From: an uncultured Erysipelotrichaceae bacterium
GTDB taxonomy: Bacteria; Bacillota_I; Bacilli_A; Erysipelotrichales; Erysipelotrichaceae
Length of the DNA: 46,742 nucleotides
Direction: 5' to 3'
Assembly: GCA_905201565.1 (NCBI GenBank)
Contig: CAJKOS010000003.1
Span: 1 to 46,742 of the forward strand
Shown here: one piece after another, positions 7,536 to 16,863 of the stretch
How positions within the stretch are numbered: the stretch's first letter is position 1
Layout: every line of letters begins with the position of its first letter
Translations under genes and position numbers: made by a program
The notes under the pieces: model-generated
Told to the model about the DNA's origin: nothing
Database searches by the model: none
What the model saw: only the letters and a program-made list of their open reading frames with translations

Positions 7536-9290
7536 TCACTCTTCTTCACTTTTGATCATCCTGAGACCTGCATCACATGCACTGATGGTACATTGTGTGT
7601 AACTGATTAAGATGGATTGCTGCTTAGGTGGGAAAAGACTGATGTTCTTCTGCACAAACAACACGAAATCTTTCAAAGCAAGAAGCATCATATCTCTGCT
7701 TCCCTTTTGTCTGGCATTGTTCATTACATCTATCTTTGTCATGCATTCAGCAGCTATTTCTTCCGGGCAATTGTCACTACAAAAGAAATCATCCAGTATT
7801 TCCTCAGGTAAATCACCCAGTTTCTTCAGTGCTTTGCTTGCTTCTTTAAAAGCTTTCTTTGCTTTACGGTATTCCTTGTTATTGATCTTTGCCCCAAAGA
7901 TAACAGTGATCAAAGACAATGTACAACTGATAAGCAGAAGAACCAACCCAAACCTGTATTGCACATACTCACTATATGGCATTTTCAATAACACATTCAC
8001 CCGGATAAACATTTCCCAGCCACTCCATGCTGCCAGGGCTTCCAGTACAATGGAAAACACTCTGCGCCGCATGATAATCATGCATAATGCAAATAGTGAA
8101 AAGAAGATAATATAAACAGAATAGTTTGTCTCAAGTTGAAAACCAGAAAATGTCAAAGACGCTCCATTTGCTGAAAATCTCAAATAGGGAAGAAAAACAG
8201 AAATGATGGAAAGACAACTACAGACAATAGCCACACCCAATAACCTATGTTTCCTGAGATACCTCTTCAGCGAACCTGTCCTCAGTTCACGCATTGTCGG
8301 TTTGATCATCCCATCATATGCATCCGTCACAACCGAAAACTGTTGCTTTACAAAAGACTTTCCGCCTTCCACAAGCTTACTCTTGAGAACCGCCATGTTC
8401 ATTCTCTTTTTTTCCGGATTCAGCTTATAGAAAAGCCTGTAATTCTCATCCAAAGAAAAACAATCTGAAGCATACGCATGCATCATTGCCCTGTCCTTTT
8501 CAGGAAACGCCTCCTCATGGGCAAACACAAACTCTGCAATCAGCTTCAAGTCAAGAGACAAATCTGCCGTCTGGCTATTACTCTTTAACTTCTCACACAA
8601 CACAGCATACGCCTGTGCCACGCTTTCATTATGATCCACTAAAGACAGAATTGCTTCCCTTGGTCCATCACCAAATACATCTATCTTTCCTTTATACGTC
8701 ATGATCCTTTTGAACACTCTGTACGACACAATCCTTTTTCGAACAAAAAGATCAAACAAAAACGCAAACAATGCCAACAATGACCCAATACCCATCACAT
8801 AAACACAGGCACCTGCCTCAGCTGTAATACCAGGAGGCGTGCGAGTCACCATGTCATACACAACATAACAAATGATAAAGGTGCATAACACCATGAGCAC
8901 TGCCATGGCTGTTCCAAATTTCTTTTTCCGCGAAAAAGACGCAAAACAGGCAACCAGCGAACTAATCACAAGCACAATAACATATGCCGTTACATCAATC
9001 ACCAGAACAGAAAAACCAAACTGTTTTCCATTTGCAGTTCCGACAACACAAGGCAGAAACAAAGAAACAACACAAAGAACAGCACCAGCCACAGCTGGTA
9101 TATTAAAATGCATTGTTCTGATATTTTTGAATACCGTTCCATTCCGGATATCATTGATGAAACCACGACCAAAACCGCCAATACTTTCATGAAACGTATC
9201 TTTTTCATCTTTCATATTAAGAGATGTTCCGCAATACGGACAATACAACTGTCCATCCGGAATGTCTCTCCCGCAATGATGACAAAGCAT
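7536..9290 (-). CDS. Zinc-ribbon multi-pass membrane protein of unknown function
   Basis: About 584 residues. It begins MLCHHCGRDIPDGQLYCPYCG, a double CxxC zinc ribbon, then two blocks of hydrophobic helices: about residues 70-190 (three or four segments) and 355-480 (about four segments). A soluble stretch separates them, and a soluble C-terminal tail contains CSDNCPEE. I chose the ATG at 9290 because GAGGGGGTG precedes it; the TTG at 9305 has none. I do not recognise a named family beyond the zinc ribbon. The gene stands alone between two terminator-like structures. Similar zinc-ribbon membrane proteins recur at 24834, 26690 and 43600, so this may be a lineage-specific habit. Confidence 0.75.
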   Translation of the reverse strand: MLCHHCGRDIPDGQLYCPYCGTSLNMKDEKDTFHESIGGFGRGFINDIRNGTVFKNIRTMHFNIPAVAGAVLCVVSLFLPCVVGTANGKQFGFSVLVIDVTAYVIVLVISSLVACFASFSRKKKFGTAMAVLMVLCTFIICYVVYDMVTRTPPGITAEAGACVYVMGIGSLLALFAFLFDLFVRKRIVSYRVFKRIMTYKGKIDVFGDGPREAILSLVDHNESVAQAYAVLCEKLKSNSQTADLSLDLKLIAEFVFAHEEAFPEKDRAMMHAYASDCFSLDENYRLFYKLNPEKKRMNMAVLKSKLVEGGKSFVKQQFSVVTDAYDGMIKPTMRELRTGSLKRYLRKHRLLGVAIVCSCLSIISVFLPYLRFSANGASLTFSGFQLETNYSVYIIFFSLFALCMIIMRRRVFSIVLEALAAWSGWEMFIRVNVLLKMPYSEYVQYRFGLVLLLISCTLSLITVIFGAKINNKEYRKAKKAFKEASKALKKLGDLPEEILDDFFCSDNCPEEIAAECMTKIDVMNNARQKGSRDMMLLALKDFVLFVQKNISLFPPKQQSILISYTQCTISACDAGLRMIKSEEE

Positions 9291-9346
9291 ACTGCACCCC
9301 CTCAACCAAAGAATAGTGGTTTACCTATATTATCCACTTTTTCTCT

Positions 9347-9376
9347 AGAAAAGAGCACACAATCATTCCTGTGTGC
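9347..9376 (-). terminator. Probable terminator after the sugar-transferase/HTH operon
   Basis: GCACACA and TGTGTGC (9355-9361, 9370-9376) form a 7-bp stem followed by TCTTTTCT on the minus strand. The stop codon of the HTH gene lies in the loop. It separates the 9363-11696 operon from the zinc-ribbon gene. Confidence 0.6.
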
Positions 9377-9788
9377 CCTTGGCTTCTAATACATCTGTCA
9401 CTACTGCTACTACACTCTTCCTGAAACTCTCCTGGTTGTAACCATACTTCTCTGCCAGTTCACTGTACTTCTTACCCAGAACAAGTGCTTCCCATACAAA
9501 GACCCGGTAAACAGGATACGGTATTGCCATAATCATGTCATCTATGTATTTGAGTTTCTGTTCTACCTCTTCCTTCTTTTCAAGCAACTCTTTCTTCGCC
9601 TCAATTTCCGGAAGAATAGACTTCTCATCCCTGGAAACTCTTTTATACGTAGTCTCAAAGTCAGTACTATGTACACCATTAATACGGTACTGTAACTGAT
9701 CCAACTGATCCTTTATTCTTTCCAGTCTCGAAATGTAGTCCATGTACTGACGGCATTCTTTCTTAAACATAAGAAACTTATCATTCAT
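9363..9788 (-). CDS. Small protein with C-terminal sigma-region-4-like HTH (second of a pair)
   Basis: About 141 residues, start taken at the ATG 9788 (overlapping the preceding gene by 8 bp). The N-terminal two thirds is charged and helical, with probable coiled coil around residues 10-75. The C-terminal part, LGKKYSELAEKYGYNQESFR followed by a recognition-like helix, resembles the HTH of sigma-70 region 4 or of phage ArpU/RinA-type late regulators. Its size and layout match the 142-residue gene just upstream, so the two are probably diverged paralogues. Position directly behind the initiating sugar transferase suggests a role in surface-glycan control, but a phage-derived origin is equally possible. 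DNA binding is inferred, not shown. Confidence 0.65.
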   Translation of the reverse strand: MNDKFLMFKKECRQYMDYISRLERIKDQLDQLQYRINGVHSTDFETTYKRVSRDEKSILPEIEAKKELLEKKEEVEQKLKYIDDMIMAIPYPVYRVFVWEALVLGKKYSELAEKYGYNQESFRKSVVAVVTDVLEAKGTQE

Positions 9789-10206
9789 AAGACTCCTCCA
9801 GTACATCTTTTAAAACCTTGTCAATTCTTGTCTGTACCTGTCTTCTGCTGTAATTAATCTTTTTACCAGCATTTTCCTGACTCATGTTCATGACAAATAC
9901 ATCAACAACAAGATTCATCGCTTCATCCCCATATTTTTCCTGTATCCTGTCAAGAATATTCTCAACAAAGAACAGATTTTCCAACCGCAATCTGTACAGC
10001 ACAATGAGCTGAAAAGGAACAGTACAATCACTCTTTCTCTTTGGAAGAACCATTTTCATCTTTCCTGAATCATCTTCCAACTGTACATACTCATTCAAAT
10101 CCGGATACACCTTCAATAGCTTCTTTACTTCTTCTTTCTGTCTCAGGTATGTCCTGCATGAAGTCTGGAAAGCCCTGAGGCGAATTGCAAAAACCTTATC
10201 CTGCAT
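9781..10206 (-). CDS. Small protein with C-terminal sigma-region-4-like HTH (first of a pair)
   Basis: About 141 residues. The C-terminus, MSQENAGKKINYSRRQVQTR, looks like a sigma-region-4/ArpU-type HTH; the N-terminal part is basic and helical, with a central segment rich in V, L and R that may dimerise. I prefer the ATG at 10206 (AGGAG 11 bases upstream) to the GTG at 10218, which is almost on top of the AGGAG. It starts about 26 bp after the sugar-transferase stop and overlaps the next HTH gene. No enzyme motifs are seen. Regulator or phage/conjugative-element relic are both possible. Confidence 0.65.
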   Translation of the reverse strand: MQDKVFAIRLRAFQTSCRTYLRQKEEVKKLLKVYPDLNEYVQLEDDSGKMKMVLPKRKSDCTVPFQLIVLYRLRLENLFFVENILDRIQEKYGDEAMNLVVDVFVMNMSQENAGKKINYSRRQVQTRIDKVLKDVLEESYE

Positions 10207-10232
10207 ATAACCCCACACTCCTAATGCACGAT

Positions 10233-11696
10233 TTATTCCGCACCTTTATGACCCAGTACCTGTCCTACTGTCATAAACAGAATCTTGATATCCATGAACA
10301 CATTCCAATGATCTATATATTCAGAATCCAGTCTCACCACTTCATCAAAATCCGTGATATCACTTCTTCCACTCACCTGCCACATACCGGTAATACCCGG
10401 TCTCATGGCAAGTCTTTTACGATGTGCTTCAGAATACTGCTGCCATTCATCTACTGTAGGAGGCCGTGTCCCTACTAATGACATATCCCCTTTTAAAACA
10501 TTGAAGAACTGAGGAAACTCATCTAATGAAGTCTTACGAATAAAGTTACCAATACCCTTAGGATTACCATTCTTATCCTTCTTCTCAGACCCAATGATTC
10601 TTGGATCATCCTTCATTTTGAACATAAGACCATTCATCTCATTATGTTTCATGAGTTCCTTCTTACGCTCCTCTGCGTCCATGTACATACTTCTGAACTT
10701 GTACATCTTGAACACACGTCCATTTCTTCCCACCCTGTTCTGGGCAAAAAATATAGGACCAGGTGAAGCTATATAGATCTGAGGCGCAACAAAAACAAAC
10801 ACAATTGCTGTAAAGAAAAGACCAACAATAGAACCAAAAATATCAATTGTTCTCTTCAACGCCCACTGCAATAAAGGAATTGTCCTTAACTTCCGAACAG
10901 CCACTATATAATTCCCATACTTCTGTACATACATCGGGGACTCTTCATGAGGATTAATCTCAGCCAGTACTGTATTAACAGTAATACCCATCTTCAATAC
11001 ATCACTTGCTATTTGTTCTGCTTCACTACGTTCTCCCGGAAGACAAAGCACCACTTCATCTACCCAATTATGCGTAATAAAGTCCATCATGGCTTCATTA
11101 TTACCAAATACCTTACAACCAGCTATTTCTGTATTATCTTTCTCAGCATCATAATCCAACAGGAACACACCTGTAATCTTTCTTTGAGCAAACAGGTTCA
11201 CCTGTAAATTGGCAATGACATGTTCAGCATATATTCTTCTGGTAAGTACCACTACATGGGTACTTGCATCATCGCGGTCATGAAGGATTTTTCTTCTCAA
11301 TATGCGCTTCCAGATAACACGCACAAAATATCCCACTACAAAGAAAACTCCCCAGGAAACAAATGTAGTAATCCGTGAAGTACTACCAGCTATATGCAAT
11401 GCATATAACAAAACAATATTGATGATAAGTCCTTTGACCGCATATAACAGAACTTGTTTCAACTCCGCAAACTTGTCCCGTTTCAATATATTTTTATAGG
11501 GAAGTGTCCCCAAATCCAATAAAAGATTACTAAGGAAGAGCACACACGCAATGCTCCAGTAGTAATCAGAACCAATGCCCCTTGCAAACTGATATCTGTA
11601 CCACAAAGTAGTCAGGTAATAAGACAGCTGCAAGCTAAGCACATCAAGCACCAAAAAATCAAAATGCTTGAAAAAGCTGATTTTGCTTTTACTCAT
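10233..11696 (-). CDS. Polyprenyl-phosphate sugar-1-phosphate transferase (WbaP/CpsE-type)
   Basis: A 487-residue initiating enzyme that transfers a sugar 1-phosphate to undecaprenyl phosphate at the membrane, starting repeat-unit synthesis. The N-terminal about 125 residues contain four predicted membrane helices. A Rossmann-like region follows (about 145-250), then a membrane-inserted helix and the catalytic bacterial sugar transferase domain with KMYKFRSM, SLDEFPQFFNVLKGDMS, LVGTRPP and RPGITGMWQVSGRS. All key motifs are intact. It is separated from the other glycan genes by the HTH pair, the zinc-ribbon gene and the attenuator, so initiation and assembly are in different transcription units. 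Probably the entry enzyme for the heptose-containing glycan. Confidence 0.92.
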   Translation of the reverse strand: MSKSKISFFKHFDFLVLDVLSLQLSYYLTTLWYRYQFARGIGSDYYWSIACVLFLSNLLLDLGTLPYKNILKRDKFAELKQVLLYAVKGLIINIVLLYALHIAGSTSRITTFVSWGVFFVVGYFVRVIWKRILRRKILHDRDDASTHVVVLTRRIYAEHVIANLQVNLFAQRKITGVFLLDYDAEKDNTEIAGCKVFGNNEAMMDFITHNWVDEVVLCLPGERSEAEQIASDVLKMGITVNTVLAEINPHEESPMYVQKYGNYIVAVRKLRTIPLLQWALKRTIDIFGSIVGLFFTAIVFVFVAPQIYIASPGPIFFAQNRVGRNGRVFKMYKFRSMYMDAEERKKELMKHNEMNGLMFKMKDDPRIIGSEKKDKNGNPKGIGNFIRKTSLDEFPQFFNVLKGDMSLVGTRPPTVDEWQQYSEAHRKRLAMRPGITGMWQVSGRSDITDFDEVVRLDSEYIDHWNVFMDIKILFMTVGQVLGHKGAE

Positions 11697-11780
11697 TTCT
11701 TCACCATAACTAACCCCATATCGCTATGAATGATGAGTGCAGTTTTACCTTTCTTTATTATTCAATTGTTAACAAAAACT

Positions 11781-11789
11781 ATTTTAACA
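11781..11789 (-). promoter_or_regulatory. Possible extended -10 promoter of the sugar-transferase operon
   Basis: The minus strand reads TGTTAAAAT, i.e. an extended TGn element plus TAAAAT, about 90 bp before the ATG. No good -35 is visible. An inverted repeat TTGTTAACAA lies just downstream (around 11764-11775) and could be an operator. Confidence 0.35.
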
Positions 11790-12236
11790 CCTGTAACCCC
11801 GAACAAACCAACAAATATTCATCCATTACCCATTAATCCATCTTACTCCACATTCTTTTTCATATACTTTACATTCCCTCCACCATTACCTTAACAAACC
11901 AGAACAAACACACACATCAATACGGACAGACAACCTGTTTCTCATGACGAATGACAAAAAGAGCTTTCACATTTGAAAACCTCTATCGTACCTGTAATCA
12001 AGAGTCATCACCCCAGAAACAGCGAAATAGCATCAATTCGAATCAATTAAAATCGCTTGTAAAACCAAGGCAGAATACTTTAACAAATAGTGTATGAACA
12101 TTACGACTTTGATCATAAAACCTGCAAAATAAGAATTTATCACTATTTTTTGCATTTTTTCTGCAAAATCTGCCCCTAAATCCTGTAAATGCCATTTTTA
12201 TCGGATGTTATTCTTTGCTGCCACAGTTCACTGGAA

Positions 12237-12276
12237 TTGCAACTAATTGCAACTAGTTGCAATTATTCACAACTAA
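12237..12276. repeat. Four tandem 10-bp units (TTGCAACTAA-like)
   Basis: The plus strand reads TTGCAACTAA, TTGCAACTAG, TTGCAATTAT and TCACAACTAA in direct succession. The 10-bp period equals about one DNA helical turn, so a protein could bind the same face of the helix four times. It lies downstream of the glycosidase terminator and about 550 bp upstream of the sugar-transferase gene. Function unknown. Confidence 0.7.
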
Positions 12277-12323
12277 ATATCCTGACTTCAGATCATATAC
12301 TTGAATGCTTTTCTCAACCATAT

Positions 12324-12350
12324 AAAAAGAGCCAATCCTCAGATTGACTC
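12324..12350 (-). terminator. Intrinsic terminator of the family 3 glycosidase gene
   Basis: GAGTCAATC and GATTGGCTC (12329-12350) pair with one mismatch around a 4-base loop, followed on the minus strand by TTTTTATAT. It lies 36 bp after the stop at 12386. Confidence 0.8.
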
Positions 12351-12385
12351 AAAACTGTATTCACTATGTATTGCTATTGATTGTT

Positions 12386-13834
12386 CTATGAAATAATTCC
12401 AAGTTCCAACTTCAAATCCAGAATCCTTCTCACTGACTCATCAATTCTCTCTTCACTGATCTCTCCACTTCTCACTGCCTCAATCACAGCAGGAATCTGT
12501 GTAACAAAGTCCGTACAACAAAGCAGATCATTACCAGCCTGTACAGCAAGCACTGCAGCCTCACTGTCACCAGTAAAATCCCGGATACCATTCATCACCA
12601 GGTCATCCGTAATAATGACACCTGTATAACCTAGCTCATTCCTCAAAATATCATGTACAGGCTTCGACAAAGAAGCAGGATAGTTGCCATCCATGCTGCC
12701 AACCACATTATGAGACACAAGCACCATACTCGCACCAGCTTCTATACCAGCCTTAAATGGTAAGAAATCAGAAGAACGGAAAGAATCCAGTGAACGATTA
12801 TCATATGCCATACCCGTATGCGTATCCGCATTGTCACCATAACCCGGGAAGTGTTTCAATACACTTCCCATATTGTTATTCTTCATTGTCGAAACAACAA
12901 GACTCACATACTGCGAAGTCTCACTTGCACTTCTTCCAAAACTACGGTAATACATAAAATCATTTACATTTGTCGAAACATCCGCAACCGGAGCGAAATT
13001 CAAATTGACCCCAAGACTATGTAACAAATCACACTTCTCTTCCGTATCACTCTCAATGAGTTCAAACCCACCTTCACTATACAAAGCCTGTGGACTCCAG
13101 AACGGTGCACCACGAAGATTCGGATTTGTACTGATACGGTTCACAATACCACCCTCTTCATCTACACCAATAAACATACCAACCTTGGCATTTGCCTGAT
13201 AACTATTCACATCCGCTATCACAGCATCCTTTGTCTTACCAGAAAAATCTCTTTCAAACATGATGTAACCACCAGGCTGATACTGTGAAACCATAGCTGC
13301 CGCATCCGTTTCCGGAACCCTGGCAATAAACATCTGGCCAACCTTCTCTTCCAAAGACATGCCATTGAGAATTTCATCCGTACGACTAGTCGCAACAGGT
13401 GTTGGCTCAGGCGTTGCCGTAACAACAGGCTCCTCAACAACAACCTCACGATCATTGACAAGAAGTGAAACAATCTTCACATCCTGCACATCCTTGTTCT
13501 CATCCAGCTCTCCTTCATAACTCACAACAACCGGATCACCCACAAGAATGCCATTCTGCTGTGTATCTATTGCTACTCCTTGTAAAGAGAAACTGTAAAC
13601 CTTGCCATCTTCACTCTTTACATCCAGCACATTCATCGAAGCATCCTCTACACTGCCAGACAATGTATGTACTTCTGCCGCAACACTGGAAACAGGTGTT
13701 TCCTCAGGCTTGGCTTCACTACGCCTTTCCATGAGTAAATAACCACCCGCAAATAATATGGCAGCACACAACAACACCGCCACAACCGCAAGCACTACAG
13801 TAAGCCTGCTGCCCTCATTTCCTCTTTTTCCCAT
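12386..13834 (-). CDS. Membrane-anchored glycoside hydrolase family 3 (beta-N-acetylhexosaminidase-like)
   Basis: About 482 residues. A short basic N-terminus is followed by a membrane segment (about residues 10-35), placing the enzyme outside the cell. Residues about 45-150 form a small beta-rich domain and a Pro/Thr linker. From about 155 the sequence is a GH3 domain of the NagZ type: MSLEEKVGQMF, GVDEEGGIVNR, APVADV, LKHFPGYGDNADTHTG (the conserved D/H catalytic-aid loop) and IITDDLVMNGI, whose aspartate is the expected nucleophile. The single-domain form fits NagZ-like enzymes that remove GlcNAc from cell-wall fragments. The ATG at 13834 is chosen because GGGAG lies nine bases ahead; an ATG at 13855 lacks one. 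Single gene with its own terminator. Confidence 0.88.
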   Translation of the reverse strand: MGKRGNEGSRLTVVLAVVAVLLCAAILFAGGYLLMERRSEAKPEETPVSSVAAEVHTLSGSVEDASMNVLDVKSEDGKVYSFSLQGVAIDTQQNGILVGDPVVVSYEGELDENKDVQDVKIVSLLVNDREVVVEEPVVTATPEPTPVATSRTDEILNGMSLEEKVGQMFIARVPETDAAAMVSQYQPGGYIMFERDFSGKTKDAVIADVNSYQANAKVGMFIGVDEEGGIVNRISTNPNLRGAPFWSPQALYSEGGFELIESDTEEKCDLLHSLGVNLNFAPVADVSTNVNDFMYYRSFGRSASETSQYVSLVVSTMKNNNMGSVLKHFPGYGDNADTHTGMAYDNRSLDSFRSSDFLPFKAGIEAGASMVLVSHNVVGSMDGNYPASLSKPVHDILRNELGYTGVIITDDLVMNGIRDFTGDSEAAVLAVQAGNDLLCCTDFVTQIPAVIEAVRSGEISEERIDESVRRILDLKLELGIIS

Positions 13835-13877
13835 AACATAAAACTCCCGTTTCATTATACAGAAAACTTGTCAAATA

Positions 13878-13903
13878 TTAAAAGCTGATCAACCGACCAG
13901 CTT
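13878..13903 (-). terminator. Terminator overlapping the end of the AAA-ATPase gene
   Basis: AAGCTG and CAGCTT (13882-13887, 13898-13903) form a stem containing the last codons and stop of the gene, followed by TTTTAATATTT on the minus strand. Confidence 0.55.
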
Positions 13904-15586
13904 CACCATACACTGCTTCTTGTAGAAAGCCATACCATACGCAAGCACTTCTTTTACACCACTATCCTTCATTCCATCCATGTAGTGCTTCCCCTTAATC
14001 TGTCGTATAGCTGCATCACAAGCTTTCTCAAGGTTACCATCCTCTGCATACTTAATTTCTATCACAATGCCTTTTCTGTTTCTCAACTGAATACTGATGT
14101 CGCTAAACCCTTCTCCGCTTTCAGCATTGGACTTTACTGAGCCAAGCCCTCTGCTTTTCAACAGCCCAAGCAACATACCATGATAGAAACTCTCTTTTCT
14201 GCTCTTAACTACAGCCGTATCCCGAATACTGATAGACTCCCACAGATAATCATTCATCATTTCTTCAATGACAGGTGTCTCTCCCGAAACAAAGGCATCA
14301 TAGAACTTCGCTATTCTCACCTTATCTTTTGAAGTAACATCAGTAAACCATTCCTTGATCAATGACACTATCAAACTGCATATTTCCTTGTTTGGAAGAC
14401 GCAACTCTATACCATCTTCATTCTGTCTACCTGTCTTTGTCAGATATCCGGTTGAATACAAGACACTCCACACATTATCTACAGAATTATGAATATCTCT
14501 GTATGTCAGCTCTTCACGTATTTCTTTATAGATTGTTTCTTCATTAATCAGACTTTCCATTTCCATTCTGGTTGTATCATCTGCTTCCCGCAACAACAAC
14601 GTAACCAGCTCATTCCCACTGGAATTCGCCCAATAATTTTCTGGTTCCTTTGTCGCATCATTAACTAACAAATCACAATAATTCAACACATCCCATGGGC
14701 AATAGATATGTGTATTTCCAAACAGATAGCCATCATACCAGTCTCTGAACTTATCCCTGCATTCTGACAGATCATAATACGAAAGCAGTTCATCTACCTC
14801 TTTCTCTGTAAAACCAAAGAAAGAATCAAAACGAGGATCTGACAACGAATATACTTTCAGATTATTGAAACCGGTGAAGATACTTTCCTTGGAAATACGA
14901 AGACAACCCGTCAAAACCCCAAAATACAAATGATCATTTGTCTTCAGACCAGCATTGAACATCTTGCGGATCAGATTCACCATCTGATCATAATATCCAT
15001 TTTCATACGCCTTATTCAAAGGCACATCGTATTCATCTATCAAGACAATTACATCTTTCCCATAATGTTTTGAAAGAAGCGATGTCAATGTCTTCAGGCT
15101 ATCCTCAAGAATTGCATTTTCAATAGAATACTTTGTCTTTCCATCTATCTCATTTTTGTAGATCTGATGATAAGCATTTTTTTCAATATCGCTTAATCTC
15201 TCACTGGTCTCAAGAAAATCAAATCTTCCCGCCTCATCTCCAATAACTGTTTTCATCGATCCTAGCGCTTCTTCATATGTAAGCCCCTCAACCGTCTTCA
15301 AACTAATGGAAATAACCGGATACTTCCCCATATACTGCTCACAAATCTCTTTTTCCCTGGAAATTGCAAGCCCATCAAACAATGAAGGAACATTTCCAAT
15401 TTCAAAGAAATTCTTCAACATAGACATCGTCAATGTCTTGCCAAACCTTCTTGGACGTGTGAAAAGATTAACTGCACCACGCTGTTGAAGAAGATCTTTG
15501 ATATACATTGTTTTATCTACAAAGTAAGCCCCATTCTGAATGATTTCTTCAAATTTTTCTGTGCCAACCCATATCTTTTTTTTCAT
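13889..15586 (-). CDS. AAA-ATPase-like / PD-(D/E)XK nuclease-like protein (DUF1703 group)
   Basis: About 565 residues of the widespread family that couples an AAA-ATPase-like domain to a C-terminal PD-(D/E)XK nuclease-like domain. Visible are the family N-terminus FVDKTMYIKDLL, Walker A-like RPRRFGKTLTMSML near residue 45, Walker B-like VIVLIDEYDVPLNKA, and the C-terminal nuclease core FSDISIQL followed by GIVIEIKYAE. The family is abundant in gut Bacteroidetes and Firmicutes, often in many copies; its cellular role is unsettled. The ATG at 15586 is preferred because AAAGGA precedes it and KKKIWVGTEKFEEI is the usual start. It has its own extended -10 promoter and terminator. A decayed relative lies immediately upstream at 15711-16841. 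Confidence 0.9.
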   Translation of the reverse strand: MKKKIWVGTEKFEEIIQNGAYFVDKTMYIKDLLQQRGAVNLFTRPRRFGKTLTMSMLKNFFEIGNVPSLFDGLAISREKEICEQYMGKYPVISISLKTVEGLTYEEALGSMKTVIGDEAGRFDFLETSERLSDIEKNAYHQIYKNEIDGKTKYSIENAILEDSLKTLTSLLSKHYGKDVIVLIDEYDVPLNKAYENGYYDQMVNLIRKMFNAGLKTNDHLYFGVLTGCLRISKESIFTGFNNLKVYSLSDPRFDSFFGFTEKEVDELLSYYDLSECRDKFRDWYDGYLFGNTHIYCPWDVLNYCDLLVNDATKEPENYWANSSGNELVTLLLREADDTTRMEMESLINEETIYKEIREELTYRDIHNSVDNVWSVLYSTGYLTKTGRQNEDGIELRLPNKEICSLIVSLIKEWFTDVTSKDKVRIAKFYDAFVSGETPVIEEMMNDYLWESISIRDTAVVKSRKESFYHGMLLGLLKSRGLGSVKSNAESGEGFSDISIQLRNRKGIVIEIKYAEDGNLEKACDAAIRQIKGKHYMDGMKDSGVKEVLAYGMAFYKKQCMVKLVG

Positions 15587-15610
15587 TTTCACCACATCCT
15601 TTCTATTTGT

Positions 15611-15619
15611 AGTATAGCA
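15611..15619 (-). promoter_or_regulatory. Extended -10 promoter of the AAA-ATPase gene
   Basis: The minus strand reads TGCTATACT (TGn plus TATACT) about 25 bp before the ATG at 15586. The -35 region is poor (TCGAAA at 18 bp), as is common with extended -10 promoters. Confidence 0.55.
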
Positions 15620-15710
15620 TTCCAAATTAGTATTTTCGACACAACTAAGTTAACAATTATTCATTTGGGAATTTGCTGCTAAAAGAAGATATATGAAAAT
15701 TCATTTTCAT

Positions 15711-16841
15711 TCACATTCCCTGTTTCACTTCCAAAAGATATTTGATATTCAACAAAGCTTCCTTATTAGGAATATAACACGTATAGTCATCACTGTTATA
15801 CCCCAGATAGCCAAGATGAATAAGGAGTGTCAAAACATCATCTTTCGACTTGAATGTAGTCATATCATTCTGGAACTTATCCGAATTCACTCCTATTCTC
15901 TCCCCCGCAAGCAATTAAACAATACTATCCTTCAAGCCATCGAAATTCATATCAATATATACATGCAAAGTCTCATAGGTCTCAGTAGAAATCCAATAAT
16001 TCTCATATTTCCTGTCCATGAGAGCACAAACAACTGCCCCGGAAGAAAATACAAAACAATCCGCATTCATACGATACCCACCATACCATTCTTTCATCAA
16101 AGAATAGTCAACACCATATCTGTCACAAAGCTCTTTTACCTCATCGCTTGTAAACCCCATATATGCAGAAAGAGAACCGGAATGAATCATTGTCATTTCA
16201 TTGAACATATTCAATGAACCATGTGTCCCATATTTCTTGATTGGCAGAATCCCGGTCATATATACAAATTCAACATACGACTTATCCTTCAACAACCTTG
16301 TCAAATAATCACTACACTTTTTCCAGTCTTCTCTATCCCACTTACAATCTCTGTATACACAATCCCATTCATCAATGATAAATACAAACCTTGAACCTGT
16401 TTCTGCATATATATCCTCGAGAGAAAATGAAAGATCATTTTCATCAAAGAAAGCAATCCTGTATTTCATTTTGAGCTCAGCCATAATTCTATCAGTGACT
16501 AATTCAATCATCTCATCAACACTATGTATATCACTCAAAAAGCTTTGCATATGCATACAAATCACATGGTGTTTATTCAATTGTTCTTCATATATAGCTG
16601 TCTTACTAATTTCAAGAGAATCGAACAAATCATGAGAATCGCACCCACACGAATAAAACGCAACAAGCATATTGGCATCTGTACTCTTACCAAAACCTTC
16701 TGGTCTTATCACACAAATATATTTGTTCACCTTATGACGCAAATACTCAATCTGCTGAATAAGCAATGACTTATCCACATAGATATCATTTCTTACTGCT
16801 TCACAAAACAACTGATTTGATGGATCCAGACAAATTCCCAT
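15711..16841 (-). pseudogene. Decayed AAA-ATPase-like protein (same family as 13889-15586), in-frame stop and missing nuclease domain
   Basis: The frame opens at the ATG 16841 and shows the family order: DIYVDKSLLIQQ, Walker A-like RPEGFGKS, Walker B-like FIIDEWD, GFTSDEVKELCDRYG, WYGGYRM. It reaches a TAA at 15915-15917. The same frame continues for 67 more codons with family-typical sequence (LLAGERIGVN, FQNDMTTFKSKDDVLTLL, YIPNKEA) and then ends at 15711, before any PD-(D/E)XK nuclease domain. So there is one nonsense mutation plus a C-terminal truncation. The 308-residue first part could still be made, as it has an extended -10 promoter and AGGA site, but the protein is not intact. It is divergent from the neighbouring intact copy, so not a simple recent duplication. 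Confidence 0.85.
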
Positions 16842-16863
16842 ATTCCTTATTTCCTCTATTCCG

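Larger units (their letters stand above)
11697..12385. other. Gene-free stretch of about 690 bp
   Basis: No frame here has both a convincing start and coding character. It holds a possible promoter for the sugar transferase (11781-11789), a 10-bp-period tandem repeat (12237-12276) and the terminator of the family 3 glycosidase gene (12324-12350). The stretch 11830-12230 is AT-rich with many short A and T runs; I see no clear structure in it. Confidence 0.6.

Noticed and set aside
13219..13473. 84-codon minus frame inside the glycosidase gene
   Set aside because: Out-of-frame overlap with a clear GH3 gene; basic, low-complexity product.
13855..13880. TTGACA and TATAAT upstream of the glycosidase gene
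   Set aside because: Both boxes are present but only 9 bp apart, too close to form one sigma-A promoter; the -35 for this TATAAT is not evident.
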